Counted from the stretch's first letter, positions 9,701-16,713 are shown. The stretch is DNA of 53,901 nt from Acidobacteriota bacterium (GCA_021788095.1 JAJYLB010000027.1:1-53901), one strand, 5' to 3'. Numbers and translations are program-made. The notes: generated by a model from the letters alone, not told the origin.

Positions 9701-10688
9701 GGCTCAGGACGAACTGGACGAAATCACCGGCCCGGAACAGCAGATCGCCCAGCTCAAGATCCAGATCGCGCTGACGGAGCAGGACAATTTCGCTCTCAAG
9801 ACGCAGCAAGCCGCCGACGTCTACAACTTCTTGCAAACCAAGTTCACCAATCAGCAGCTCTACGACTGGATGGTGGGGCAGATTTCCGCGGTCTATTTCC
9901 AGGCCTATCAACTCGCCTACCAGATGTGCCAGCGCGCTCAGGCCGCCTACAACCGCGATTTGGCTCTCTACGAAGCGAGCGCCCTCACCTTCCTCCAACC
10001 CAGCTATTGGGACAACCTGCGTCAGGGCCTGCTCGCGGCCGAGCAACTCTCCTACGACACTCAGCGGATGCAGGCGTCGTTCCTCGACAATAACGTGCGC
10101 GAATTCGAAATCAGCCGCGCCATCTCGCTCGGCGCGCTCGATTCCGTCAATTTCCAGGCCCTCCTCACGAACGGGGTGGGCTACTTCAACGTGAAGGAGT
10201 CGTTTTTCGACGGCGACTATCCCGGTCACTATATGCGGCGGATCAAGTACGTAGGCCTGAGCTTCAAATTCACCAGCGCCACCCGCCCCGCCACCGTCAA
10301 TTGCACGCTGACCCTGCTGAGCAGCGTGATTCGCTACAAGACGGTTCCCGCGACCCCCTACGCCCAGACCTCGGCGAGCGACAGCCGGTTCGTCGACCCC
10401 AATCCCCAGCATGTCCCGCTATCCATCGTGACGAGCAACGGCGGCGCCGCCGCGAGCGGGGGCGCCGTGGCCCCCGACAACGGCATGTTCGAAACCACGG
10501 TCCACTACATCCTCACCGACGATCGCTATCTCACCTTCGAGCACCAGGGCGCCATCAGCAACTGGCAACTCGAGCTGAGCAAGAGCGCGAATTCGTTCGA
10601 CCTGAGCACCATCTCGGATATCGTTCTGCAAATCGAGTACACCTCACGCTACGGCGGCGACGCCCTCAAGAAGGCCGCGGGAGGCTAG
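3732..10688 (+). CDS. Tc toxin subunit A-like protein (SpvA motif, neuraminidase-like region, TcB-binding C-terminus)
   Basis: Predicted 2318-aa protein, close to the length of insecticidal TcA subunits, which form pentameric translocation pores. Residues 21-40 carry CACEDC and SPAAYLVDLL, the VRP1/SpvA signature. Residues about 930-965 (ANREVFLYPENWLIP) and 995-1070 (YYYRQF, WTPWEKV, NRRLYLVWPLL) match the neuraminidase-like/ABC-toxin N region. Residues about 1470-1550 (YNWELFYHAP, AQKWLHYVFDPTD) and 1610-1670 (YLDNLIAWGDSLF) are hallmark TcA blocks. A glycine/alanine-rich segment near 1893-1980 occupies the channel position, followed by a helical stretch. The C-terminus (about 2090-2318: DGDYPGHYMRRIKYVGLSF, FEHQGAISNWQLEL) matches the TcB-binding domain. 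No TcB or TcC gene is in the window. The stop codon lies inside a downstream inverted-repeat element. Confidence 0.92.
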   Translation: MTPPLAQIPNWTSLFGSPDFCACEDCLSILSPAAYLVDLLQTILASQISDGGSKTGTDLLFARRADIATLQLDCNNTNTELPYIDLVNELLENAIAPNTATKHDTTDGSSADLGAMPEYINSGAYDGLATYVFPWNLPFDLGLTQARAYLAAIPIDRSRLMQVFQTSPGAADPTDSALTAADAFVAEFLGLSPLGWKILLGASGHQPWELWGVSTSDWNGTWTVASPGPTVAQFLQQSGISFPDLVDLLTTRFAAPLGASGKAIAIEWADTATEQSCDTTKATILNLSANALGQMVQFLRLRQALEIPVLDLDLLVAALRSGSFDAAFLRQVVAASQLQSKLGLSWPELAAWWGPIPTFPDVRGGTSLYESLFLNPALLNPDPTVQKTITAVFGLNSTGTEIQDTSHFLEDSVYRPNLLAGLQISSADLDALIAALPLAVSSGKHVLNLANLSELFRATSLARALGLSIPDFLTVVALFGLNLDPASGHTPPLAPFDPTRVADAATVVAQSAFLASSGFSPADLGYLLLDRDAATSPLAPSAAALAQQLTNLLSGLAPIAAATGGSGAQWQAQAGAFVIQQLSGWLSLPVPALQAWLAPPAAPPKPPGFPTDVLSVLLDPSFVGMAAPIGAAAISSALAAPTPFNPASAPPLYYQARSLILLKKLAVLASRLSLTAAELGWLEANAGALGWLDFSTLPAYSSPPLAPFAPFYLLALMCQLRTQWIARQSFFTLLPARPPAPAPSMGGYLGSLTGLTGWNLADLNFLAGAQGWNLAVADFWNPATLLRCQNAFQALSSLNASAAQVFPWTYASLTLAQANDITNLVKNRYSFEQWPAIGKKLRDPLRQQQRDALVSYAIYDSASLFHQAFTSADDLFGYLLLDTQMSACMMTSRIIQATQSVQLFISRCLMNVEPGAVISETASRYWEWMKAYRLWQANREVFLYPENWLIPTLRDDQTDFFQTLAQSLRQNAITSDHVEAGYLAYLTSLDQVARLRVCGMYHDLNETENIDVVHVVARTEGAPFVYYYRQFVNSSYWTPWEKVGLDLAGNDVIPVVYNRRLYLVWPLLRLVSIPPPQVSFGPIDLSGGSTLQTTPPYQWVQVQIAWSQYTDNKWVAKKTSDPPGVLIPFAQEPPGDGLVPEANETIYELQPEDAISVIRADGSIDPAYFAFKAIPPASDDATDALQIECYVHPSASGKVSPPHMGIWVAQFTISGCHERVEVSVKPPSASQSQSIVPPPKMDIDSMEFALPPPSGEVFGVGDVLRLNVGIVDPSDVTLTQIQNQLSPQEVLGSTPAGDTYLLYPHQYPQFSAQDVFFEQDNEHSFFVVPHLSREVIGLQNGAYAGYANLHAPGAFYATNLLPIVNSGALAPAPGFALRSLGAGAASSGATNFKTISPGGYVNGVTGWSPKAPIARYFGDFQYYPFYHPYVCQFIRAIKQAGVRGLLQWPHPASATPPWPSAPTPAPLQLLNADYFASEYSPLAVSQPYPADDVDFTASGPYSQYNWELFYHAPMLLATQLSQNQQFEDAQKWLHYVFDPTDIYPLAPPTASSNFPYGFWKLKPFYEQTTEQTVADLVTLLDSAAPGNADAIQNFQQQVNASLDDPFNPYAIARLRTTAFQRATVMAYLDNLIAWGDSLFAQNTRESINEATQIYILAEQLLGPRPTRVERGAVPPSNYQTLSGLMVSGDLSDPLVQLENALPVSAGQLVPAVPLPYAPPPLSASTVYFCFPPNPQLLAYWDTVADRLTKIRNCENLQGQYEQLPLLAPPIPPGLLVAAAAAGGDLSTVLNALSAPSPLYRFPYLYKQAMDFCKEVQKLGDDLLKALEREDAEALADLRAAQEAALLTAMQQVYLQRVTEANLQQQNLLMYKDRIQHKHDWYATQPFMYDGDTVGLTLKAVAIALEAAAGILHATEGTAHLIPELDGGVTGVGGSATVKIKFGGQNVGHAAKGWADALGITGKLTNGLAEGALTIGKFQERQAKFQLEKELAQDELDEITGPEQQIAQLKIQIALTEQDNFALKTQQAADVYNFLQTKFTNQQLYDWMVGQISAVYFQAYQLAYQMCQRAQAAYNRDLALYEASALTFLQPSYWDNLRQGLLAAEQLSYDTQRMQASFLDNNVREFEISRAISLGALDSVNFQALLTNGVGYFNVKESFFDGDYPGHYMRRIKYVGLSFKFTSATRPATVNCTLTLLSSVIRYKTVPATPYAQTSASDSRFVDPNPQHVPLSIVTSNGGAAASGGAVAPDNGMFETTVHYILTDDRYLTFEHQGAISNWQLELSKSANSFDLSTISDIVLQIEYTSRYGGDALKKAAGG

Positions 10689-10808
10689 AAGCCATTTCAA
10701 AACCTCCGCCTTCGGGGGTCGGAGCTTCAGCTCCGACAAAAAGCGGCCGAAAAATAGCGGCTTCAGCCCCTGAAGGGGCCCGGCCGGAGGTTTTGAAATA
10801 GCTTCTAG
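10685..10808. repeat. MITE-like inverted-repeat element at the 3' end of the TcA-like gene
   Basis: A 124-bp element is bounded by 24-bp inverted arms (10685-10708 and 10785-10808) with a single mismatch. It contains two internal hairpins: GTCGGAGC/GCTCCGAC around 10718-10737 and CTTCAG/CTGAAG around 10760-10775. The left arm supplies the TAG stop of the TcA-like gene (10686-10688). The size and structure suggest a non-autonomous miniature element. In RNA the whole unit would fold and could also terminate transcription. There is no encoded protein. Confidence 0.75.
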
Positions 10809-10867
10809 AATTCGTACAGGCTACCCGGAAGCCTCTGCTAGAATCAAAGACCAGCGTGGGGAAAGTA

Positions 10868-12418
10868 ATGAAACGGGCCGGCCAAGAATTTTGTCCCTTT
10901 CCCGGAATTTCCGCTCCGCGGTTCGCCGCTATCGTTGCAGCAATCGCCGCGCTCCTCGGCGCCCCTGCCGCCCTTGCGCAAGCCAAGCCCTCCCCAGCCG
11001 CGCAGAAGGCCGCTGCCGCGGCGAGCCAAGGGCAGAAGGGATCCCCTGCGCGTTCCCTGCCAAGGCTCGCGCGCCTTCCGCTTTCGGCCCTGGCCCCGGC
11101 TCCTCCCGGCCGCGGTCTCAAAAGCCCGGCGCCCACCAGCGCCGCGCCAGCCTCCGTCAGCTTGATCGTTCCGGCCGAAACACCCTTGCGCGTTTCCCTT
11201 TCGAAAACGGTCCCCCTGGGCAAGGTGGGCGAGCCGATCGCCGCCCAGGTGACCGAGCCGGTGTATGCTTTTGACCGCGTCGTGATTCCTCAAGGAAGCG
11301 AAGTGACCGGAAAGATCGCCGAGATCATCCCCGCGTCGAAACTTCGGCGCACCGAAGCGATCATGAACGGCAACTTCACTCCGCTCAAAACCGCGACAAT
11401 CGAGTTCGATACGCTCGCGCTCAAGGACGGCACGCGCCTGCCCATCGAAACGAAAGTATCTCTCGGAATTCCCAACGTCATTCGCCTGGTGGCGGCGAGC
11501 AGCAAACCGGTGAAGCCCGGGTTGATCCAGCGGGCGAAGCGCGCCCTTGGCCAGCAATGGCACTACGCCCTACAGCAAGCGAGAACGGTGGTCAGTTACC
11601 GCTTTTGGAAGAAATTCGCTATCGGGGAACTTCCCTACCATCACCAGTACCTGCGCGAAGGTACGGTCTTCGACGCCGAACTGCTTGCGCCGCTCCGCTG
11701 CGGCCAGGAGACGCTCGCCCCCGGAGCCCTGGCCGATTACGGCCAGCCTCCACCGCCGAATAGCGTCGTCGAGGCGCGCCTGCTCACCGCCCTGAACTCG
11801 GCGACGGCCCGCAAGGGCGGAAGGGTCGAAGCCGTCGTTACTCAGCCGCTTTTCTCCCCTCGCCGGAAATTGCTGGTGTTGCCCGAGGGCACGCGACTCG
11901 AGGGCAGCGTCGTCCAGGCGCATCCCGCGCGGCGCCTGCATCGCAACGGCCTCTTGCGTATCGTGATTCAGCGAATGACCCTGCCTTCGGGTGCCACGGC
12001 GCGCGTCGATGCAAGCCTCGCGGGTCTCGCCGTTGGCCAAGCCTCCCACATCAAGCTCGATTCGGAAGGCGGCGCGAGCATCTCCACCAGCAAGAAGCGC
12101 TATCTCGATACGGCCCTTTCGCTGGCGATCGCCATGTCCACCACCGGCGGTTGCGACGCCGAGGATCGCATTTCCGGCGGCAGCTGCGACGGTGGGAACC
12201 TGACTCACCGGAGTGTGGCGGGCGGCTCTGGTTTCAAACTGGTCGGCTTGGCCCTCGGCATGGCCGTCCACTCCCAAGTGCTGAGTCAGGCGCTCGGTTT
12301 CTACGGTGCGGCCTGGTCCGTGTACAACCATTTCCTCTCTCCAGGCCGCAACGTCATTCTCGCCAAGAACACACCCATGGTGATCGCCTTCGGCGCTCAG
12401 CAACCCTCCGGCAACTAG
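10868..12418 (+). CDS. Secreted protein of unknown function with VirB10-like beta segments
   Basis: Predicted 516 aa from ATG 10868 (GGGGAAAG just upstream); a GTG at 10856 would add four residues. Residues 1-38 look like a signal peptide ending in PAALAQA, followed by an Ala/Pro/Lys-rich linker. Two similar beta-rich segments follow: LGKVGEPIAAQVTEPV with VVIPQGSEVTGKI near residues 110-150, and KGGRVEAVVTQPL with VLPEGTRLEGSVV near 310-350. Both resemble TrbI/VirB10-type barrels, in which a loading value followed by a ..P.GT.L.G.. turn recurs. The C-terminal third is hydrophobic and Gly/Ser-rich (SVAGGSGFKLVGLALGMAV), perhaps membrane-associated. I do not recognise the family with certainty. 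It follows the TcA-like gene on the same strand but is separated by the repeat element, so a functional link is speculative. Confidence 0.75.
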   Translation: MKRAGQEFCPFPGISAPRFAAIVAAIAALLGAPAALAQAKPSPAAQKAAAAASQGQKGSPARSLPRLARLPLSALAPAPPGRGLKSPAPTSAAPASVSLIVPAETPLRVSLSKTVPLGKVGEPIAAQVTEPVYAFDRVVIPQGSEVTGKIAEIIPASKLRRTEAIMNGNFTPLKTATIEFDTLALKDGTRLPIETKVSLGIPNVIRLVAASSKPVKPGLIQRAKRALGQQWHYALQQARTVVSYRFWKKFAIGELPYHHQYLREGTVFDAELLAPLRCGQETLAPGALADYGQPPPPNSVVEARLLTALNSATARKGGRVEAVVTQPLFSPRRKLLVLPEGTRLEGSVVQAHPARRLHRNGLLRIVIQRMTLPSGATARVDASLAGLAVGQASHIKLDSEGGASISTSKKRYLDTALSLAIAMSTTGGCDAEDRISGGSCDGGNLTHRSVAGGSGFKLVGLALGMAVHSQVLSQALGFYGAAWSVYNHFLSPGRNVILAKNTPMVIAFGAQQPSGN

Positions 12419-12441
12419 CCAAGCTGTGGAGCAAAAGTCGT

Positions 12442-12469
12442 GACGCTCTGTGCGAAATGACACAGCGTC
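12442..12469. terminator. Interrupted hairpin after the unknown secreted-protein gene
   Basis: CTGTG pairs with CACAG across an 8-nt loop, and the outer GACG pairs with CGTC after a 2-nt bulge. It sits 24 nt past the upstream stop codon and about 135 nt before korD. There is no U-tract, so intrinsic termination is uncertain. I see nothing else notable in the 12419-12604 gap. Confidence 0.3.
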
Positions 12470-12604
12470 CGGCCCGCGCGAATCGAATGGCTTGGCAGTA
12501 AAGGACTTACACACCGCTCGATCTCTAAATCATGGCAAGCGACATGCTTCGCCAAAGGTGCGCTTCGCTCGAGCTGGCGCATAGCGAAATAGGAGTGCGG
12601 CGAG

Positions 12605-12916
12605 ATGAGCCCGAATGCCACGGCCGTGACGCGAGCCACACCCGCGAAGTTCCGCAACGACGTTTTCATCAGCGAGGATCGGTGCAAGGGCTGCGGCTTC
12701 TGTATCGAATTCTGTCCTCCGAAGGTGCTTGCCATATCCGAAAAATTCAATCGCCACGGCTATCATCCTCCCCTCCTCGTCAACCAGGCAGCCTGCACGG
12801 GTTGCGACTTGTGTGGCCTCTATTGCCCCGACTTTGCCATTTACGGAATCCGAGTCCCGGTGTCGGGAGGCCGGTCGCAGGCGGCCGTACGGCAAGTGGA
12901 GGAGGCGGAAGGGTGA
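12605..12916 (+). CDS. korD: 2-oxoacid:ferredoxin oxidoreductase, delta (ferredoxin) subunit
   Basis: Predicted 103-aa two-cluster ferredoxin. Cysteines 27, 30, 33 and 37 (CKGCGFCIEFCP) and 64, 67, 70 and 74 (CTGCDLCGLYCP) form two [4Fe-4S] binding sets. It is the electron-transfer subunit of the four-subunit CoA-dependent 2-oxoacid oxidoreductase encoded downstream, passing electrons from the TPP subunit to external ferredoxin. The stop overlaps the GTG start of korA by four bases, which indicates tight translational coupling. It is the first gene of the korDABC operon, and the order D-A-B-C is typical. The oxoacid (2-oxoglutarate or a branched-chain 2-oxoacid) cannot be fixed from this subunit. 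Confidence 0.92.
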   Translation: MSPNATAVTRATPAKFRNDVFISEDRCKGCGFCIEFCPPKVLAISEKFNRHGYHPPLLVNQAACTGCDLCGLYCPDFAIYGIRVPVSGGRSQAAVRQVEEAEG

Positions 12917-14085
12917 GCCTGGTCAAGGCGAATCCGAAGACCGTCCTGAGCGGAGTGCATTTCATCGACGGAAACCACGCCGCCTGCGAAGGAGCCATCG
13001 CCGCGGGAGCGAATTTCTCCGCCGGATACCCCATTACCCCTTCCACGGAAATTGTCGAACGGTTCGCGGCTCGCGCGCCGCTCGTGGGCGCCACTTTCCT
13101 GCAGATGGAGGATGAACTGGCGTCGTCGATCGCCATCCTCGGCGCCACGTGGGGCGGAGCGAAGGCGTTCACCGTGACTTCCGGTCCCGGCTTCTCGCTC
13201 ATGATGGAGCATATCGGCTTTGCCGCGATGACGGAGACGCCCTCGGTCTTCGTCAACGTTCAGCGCGGCGGCCCATCCACCGGCCTCCCCACCCTCCCCG
13301 CGCAGGCCGACATGATGCAGGCGCGCTGGGGCTCGCATGGCGATTACGAAATCATCGCCCTTTCTCCCAGCTCGCCGCAGGAGTGTTTCGATCTGATGAT
13401 CGACGCTTTCAATTTCGCGGAGCAGTATCGCAATCCGGTTCTCGTCATGATGGACGAGAGCGTGGGGCATATGACCGAAAAGGTCGTTATCCCACCTGCC
13501 GACGAGCTCCGCCTCTACCCCCGCCGCTACACTTCCCTGCCCCCCTCTCGCTATCTGCCCTTCAATCCTTGGCCGAATGGCGTTCCGGAAATGGCGAAGG
13601 TGGGCCAGGGATATCGCTTCCACGTCACCGGCCTTACGCACGATACGCGGGGCTATCCCGCGATCAACTGGCAGATTCAGCAGGAACTCACCAGCCGGCT
13701 GGTGGGCAAGATCCGCAACCACGCCGGCGAGATCACCCGCACCGACGAACACCTCCTCGACGACGCGCGCATCGTGCTGGTGGCCTATGGGATCACCGCT
13801 CGCGTCGCCCTCCGAGCCGTTCAGATGGCCCGCGAAGAGAACATTCCCGCCGGGCTCCTGCGCCCGGTGGTCGTATGGCCCTTCCCGGAAAAACGCATCG
13901 GCGAGCTTGCCGGGCAAGCCAAGGCATTCGTCGTCCCCGAGCTGAACTACGGCCAGATCGTGCGGGAAGTCGAGCGCGCGGCAGGCGGCCGCGCGCAAAC
14001 GCTGCTCATCCCGCACGGCGGCGGCGCCGTTCATCGGCCCGAGGCGATCCTGGAAGTCATTCGAGAGGTGGCGCGATGGGCGTGA
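12913..14085 (+). CDS. korA: 2-oxoacid:ferredoxin oxidoreductase, alpha subunit
   Basis: Predicted 390 aa from GTG 12913, which forms a GTGA overlap with korD. Further upstream in-frame starts would run back through korD and are rejected. The GYPITPSTEIVE motif at residues 39-50 is the classic pyrimidine-binding/domain I signature of 2-oxoglutarate-type OFOR alpha subunits. PSTGLPTLPAQADMMQARWG follows in the expected place, and the C-terminal transketolase-like domain II (VAYGITARVA; LRPVVVWPFPEKRI) is intact. With KorB it forms the TPP-dependent catalytic core that oxidatively decarboxylates a 2-oxoacid to acyl-CoA. 2-oxoglutarate is most likely by family resemblance; a 2-oxoisovalerate-type substrate is possible. 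Confidence 0.92.
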   Translation: MSLVKANPKTVLSGVHFIDGNHAACEGAIAAGANFSAGYPITPSTEIVERFAARAPLVGATFLQMEDELASSIAILGATWGGAKAFTVTSGPGFSLMMEHIGFAAMTETPSVFVNVQRGGPSTGLPTLPAQADMMQARWGSHGDYEIIALSPSSPQECFDLMIDAFNFAEQYRNPVLVMMDESVGHMTEKVVIPPADELRLYPRRYTSLPPSRYLPFNPWPNGVPEMAKVGQGYRFHVTGLTHDTRGYPAINWQIQQELTSRLVGKIRNHAGEITRTDEHLLDDARIVLVAYGITARVALRAVQMAREENIPAGLLRPVVVWPFPEKRIGELAGQAKAFVVPELNYGQIVREVERAAGGRAQTLLIPHGGGAVHRPEAILEVIREVARWA

Positions 14086-14933
14086 TCGCGACCGTCAACC
14101 CGGTCGAACCCCTGCTCCGAGGCGACCGCATGCCTCACCTGTGGTGCCCCGGGTGCGGCATCGGAACGACGGTCAACTGTTTTGCGAGGGCTTTGGAGCA
14201 GTCGAAGCTCCCGCTCGACTCGGTGGCCGTGGTCTCCGGCATTGGCTGCACGGGCCGCGTCGCGGGCTACCTCAACCTCGATTCCTTTCACACCACCCAC
14301 GGCCGCGCCATCCCCTTCGCCACGGGACTGAAACTGGCCAACCCAAACCTGACCGTCGTGGTCTACAGCGGGGATGGCGATCTGATTTCCATCGGCGGCA
14401 ACCACTTCATCCATGCCGCCCGGCGCAACGCCGATATCAAAGTGATCTGCGTCAACAACTTCATTTACGGCATGACGGGCGGCCAAGTCGCCCCCACCAC
14501 GCCCGCGGGAGCGATGGCGACTACGGCGCCCTACGGAGCCTTCGAGCGGCCCTTCAATCTCCCCTTTCTGGCCGAATCTTCCGGCGCCGTCTACGTGGCG
14601 CGCTGGACCGCCTACCACGTTCGGCATATCGCGCATTCGATGGCCGAGGCGCTGCGGAAGAAAGGTTTCTGCTTTATCGAAATCCTTGCTCCGTGCCCTA
14701 CGCTCTACCAGCGCCGCAATAAGCTCGGCGACGGACTCGATACGATGCGGTACTACAAGCAGCACAGCGTGATCCGGAATGGCGCCAATACTCGCGACCT
14801 GGATTTGCCCTTTCAGGGACAGATCGTCGTCGGAAAATTCGTGGATATCGAACGGCCCACCCTCCAGGAGGGCATGGATTTGCAGTACCGCCAAAAGCTC
14901 CAGGACCGTTACGTCGGATGGAGACAGCCTTGA
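14076..14933 (+). CDS. korB: 2-oxoacid:ferredoxin oxidoreductase, beta subunit (TPP-binding)
   Basis: Predicted 285 aa from ATG 14076, overlapping korA by 10 bases. The TPP/Mg motif is present as GDGD (residues 99-102) through NN (127-128). WCPGCG (23-28) gives Cys24 and Cys27, and with Cys58 (GIGCTG) and a later LAPCPTLY cysteine these are the expected ligands of the single [4Fe-4S] cluster of short OFOR beta subunits. THGRAIPFATGLKLANP is also typical. The length is normal. The product forms the catalytic heterodimer with KorA in the cytoplasm. Confidence 0.93.
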   Translation: MGVIATVNPVEPLLRGDRMPHLWCPGCGIGTTVNCFARALEQSKLPLDSVAVVSGIGCTGRVAGYLNLDSFHTTHGRAIPFATGLKLANPNLTVVVYSGDGDLISIGGNHFIHAARRNADIKVICVNNFIYGMTGGQVAPTTPAGAMATTAPYGAFERPFNLPFLAESSGAVYVARWTAYHVRHIAHSMAEALRKKGFCFIEILAPCPTLYQRRNKLGDGLDTMRYYKQHSVIRNGANTRDLDLPFQGQIVVGKFVDIERPTLQEGMDLQYRQKLQDRYVGWRQP

Positions 14934-15496
14934 GCGAAACGCATGAGATCCGCATTGCCGGCTTTGGCGGCCAGGGCGTGATTCTGGCGGGAATGGTGAT
15001 CGGCCGGGCCGCGGCTCTTTTCGACGGCAAACACGTCACGCTGACGCAGAGTTTCGGCCCGGAAGCCCGCGGCAGCGCCGCCAACGTGGACTTGATCGTA
15101 TCCCCCGAGCCCATTCTTTATCCTTACCCAACCCATCTGGACGTTCTGGTCGCCATGTCGCAAGAAGCCTGCGCGCGCTTCGTTCCCGAACTCGCTCCCC
15201 AGGGCACGCTGGTTTTCGAGCAGGATCTGGTGAGCTTCCAGTCGCCCCGCCCGGAACTCCAGGCCTATGGCGTACCCGCGACGCGTTTCGCCGAGGAGTT
15301 GGGACACAAGTTCGTTCTGAACATGGTGTTGGTCGGATTCCTTACCGGCATGACCGGGCTCGTGACTCCCGAAGCCGCTCGCAAGTCCATCGCCGATTCG
15401 GTTCCGAAAGGCACCGAATCCCTGAACGCCGCGGCATTCGTTAAGGGCTTCGAATACGCTTCTGCCCAGCGACTGGCGTTTTCTCCCCACGCCTAG
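14930..15496 (+). CDS. korC: 2-oxoacid:ferredoxin oxidoreductase, gamma subunit
   Basis: Predicted 188 aa from TTG 14930, which has a GGAG about 6 nt upstream and gives a TTGA overlap with korB, the junction style of this operon. ATG 14918 (192 aa) is the alternative but lacks a ribosome site. The N-terminal IRIAGFGGQGVILAG and the QSFGPEARGSAA motif are typical of the OFOR gamma domain that contacts CoA. LNMVLVGFLTGM lies near the end, as in the family. It completes the KorDABC complex. Its TAG stop is part of the TAGGAGG ribosome site of the next gene, so the dehydrogenase downstream is probably in the same transcript. Confidence 0.9.
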   Translation: MSETHEIRIAGFGGQGVILAGMVIGRAAALFDGKHVTLTQSFGPEARGSAANVDLIVSPEPILYPYPTHLDVLVAMSQEACARFVPELAPQGTLVFEQDLVSFQSPRPELQAYGVPATRFAEELGHKFVLNMVLVGFLTGMTGLVTPEAARKSIADSVPKGTESLNAAAFVKGFEYASAQRLAFSPHA

Positions 15497-15506
15497 GAGG
15501 AACAGA

Positions 15507-16502
15507 ATGGCAGCCAAAATTCGCGTAATCCAATATGGCCTCGGCCCGATCGGTTGCGCCATGGCGCGGCACGTCATCGAGCGCGACGGGATCGAGCTCG
15601 TCGGCGGAGTGGATGTGGACCCGGCCAAGATCGGCAAGGACTTAGGTGAAGTGATTGGCGCGGTCCGCGCCCTGGGTCTTCCCGTGGGCCGCACTCTTGG
15701 GGAAATACTGGCGCGCGGCAAGGCCGATGTGGTCCTGCACACCACGAATTCCTATTTCGATCTGTTCCAATCCCAGATACTCGAAGTCCTGCGCGCGGGA
15801 CTCGATATCGTGTCCACTTCCGAGGAGCTTTCCTTCCCTTGGATCGACCACCCCGTTCCTGCCGCCGAAATCGACAAGGCGGCGAAGCAATACGGCAAGA
15901 CGGTTCTGGGCACGGGGGTGAATCCGGGCTTTCTGATGGATACGCTTCCTCTCAGCCTCACCGGCATCTGCCAGCGAGTCGATCGCATCGAAGTGCGCCG
16001 CGAGCAGAATGCTTCGAAGCGGCGCGGGCCTTTCCAGGCCAAGATCGGGTCGGGCATGACGGTCGAGCAGTTCCAAGCCAAAATGGCGGAAGGCCGCATG
16101 GGGCACGTGGGCTTGCCGGAATCCGTCGCCGCTATTTTTAAAACGCTTGGCAAGGGGCTGGTCCGCTACGAGTCCAGCGTCGAGCCGGTCTTGGCGGATC
16201 GGCCGGTGAAGACCGACCACTTTGAAGTGCCGCCCGGCCGCGTGAGGGGACTCAAGCAGACCGCCCGCGGCTATACCTGCATGGGGGAATTCGTGAAGTT
16301 GGTCTTCCTCGCCGCTCTGGATTGGGAGTGCGATCAAGACACCGTTGCGATCGCCGGCAGACCCGATCTCCGCGTCACCCTCCAAGGCACCAACGGCGAT
16401 CTCGCCACGATCGCCATCGCCGTGAATGCAATCCCTCGCGTCCATGCTGCCGCCCCGGGTCTGGTCACCATGGCCGATCTCCCCGTCGTCACCGCCTGGT
16501 AA
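15507..16502 (+). CDS. NAD(P)-dependent amine dehydrogenase, DapB/2,4-diaminopentanoate dehydrogenase-like
   Basis: Predicted 331 aa with a strong AGGAGG site ending 7 nt before ATG 15507. The N-terminal Rossmann motif is QYGLGPIG (residues 9-16), followed by GGVDVDPAKIGKDLGE. VVLHTTNSYFD, STSEELSFPW and LGTGVNPGFLMDTLPL are diagnostic of the amine dehydrogenase family that includes 2,4-diaminopentanoate dehydrogenase of ornithine fermentation, rather than true dihydrodipicolinate reductase. The enzyme would oxidatively deaminate (or reductively aminate) an amino-acid-like substrate. Ten bases after korC, it likely makes or consumes the amino counterpart of the oxoacid used by the KOR complex. 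That coupling is inference; the substrate is unknown. Confidence 0.82.
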   Translation: MAAKIRVIQYGLGPIGCAMARHVIERDGIELVGGVDVDPAKIGKDLGEVIGAVRALGLPVGRTLGEILARGKADVVLHTTNSYFDLFQSQILEVLRAGLDIVSTSEELSFPWIDHPVPAAEIDKAAKQYGKTVLGTGVNPGFLMDTLPLSLTGICQRVDRIEVRREQNASKRRGPFQAKIGSGMTVEQFQAKMAEGRMGHVGLPESVAAIFKTLGKGLVRYESSVEPVLADRPVKTDHFEVPPGRVRGLKQTARGYTCMGEFVKLVFLAALDWECDQDTVAIAGRPDLRVTLQGTNGDLATIAIAVNAIPRVHAAAPGLVTMADLPVVTAW

Positions 16503-16562
16503 CGGCCGCAACGCTTTAACCGCGCCCCCGCCTCCAGCGCGGCACTATCATCGAGCCATGCG

Positions 16563-16599
16563 GTAAGGTTTAAACGTAGAGCCGCGGCCTTCAGCGCGG
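16563..16599 (+). repeat. Dispersed GTAGAGCCGCGGCC repeat, copy 1
   Basis: A 37-base unit nearly identical to 16714-16749 (differing mainly TTTAAAC versus TGTAAAC) and to the ends of the longer copies at 47020-47118 and 28921-29035. It contains the complementary arms CCGCGG and GCGCGG around a TTCA turn, so it can form a small hairpin. It is non-coding. Confidence 0.75.
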
Positions 16600-16713
16600 T
16601 GCGCCACGAGCGACAAGTAGTAGCACAGCCATTCCTGGCTGTGCGCCTTTCGCCAACACTCTAGCAAGCACAAGCAGCAATGCCTCTCCTCCATGCACCC
16701 CCTTGCAATCCAA

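Noticed and set aside
6714..10412. Long minus-strand open frames of 516 and 707 codons within the TcA-like gene
   Set aside because: They are antisense to well-conserved TcA blocks and show no recognisable domains; they mirror codon-position GC bias.
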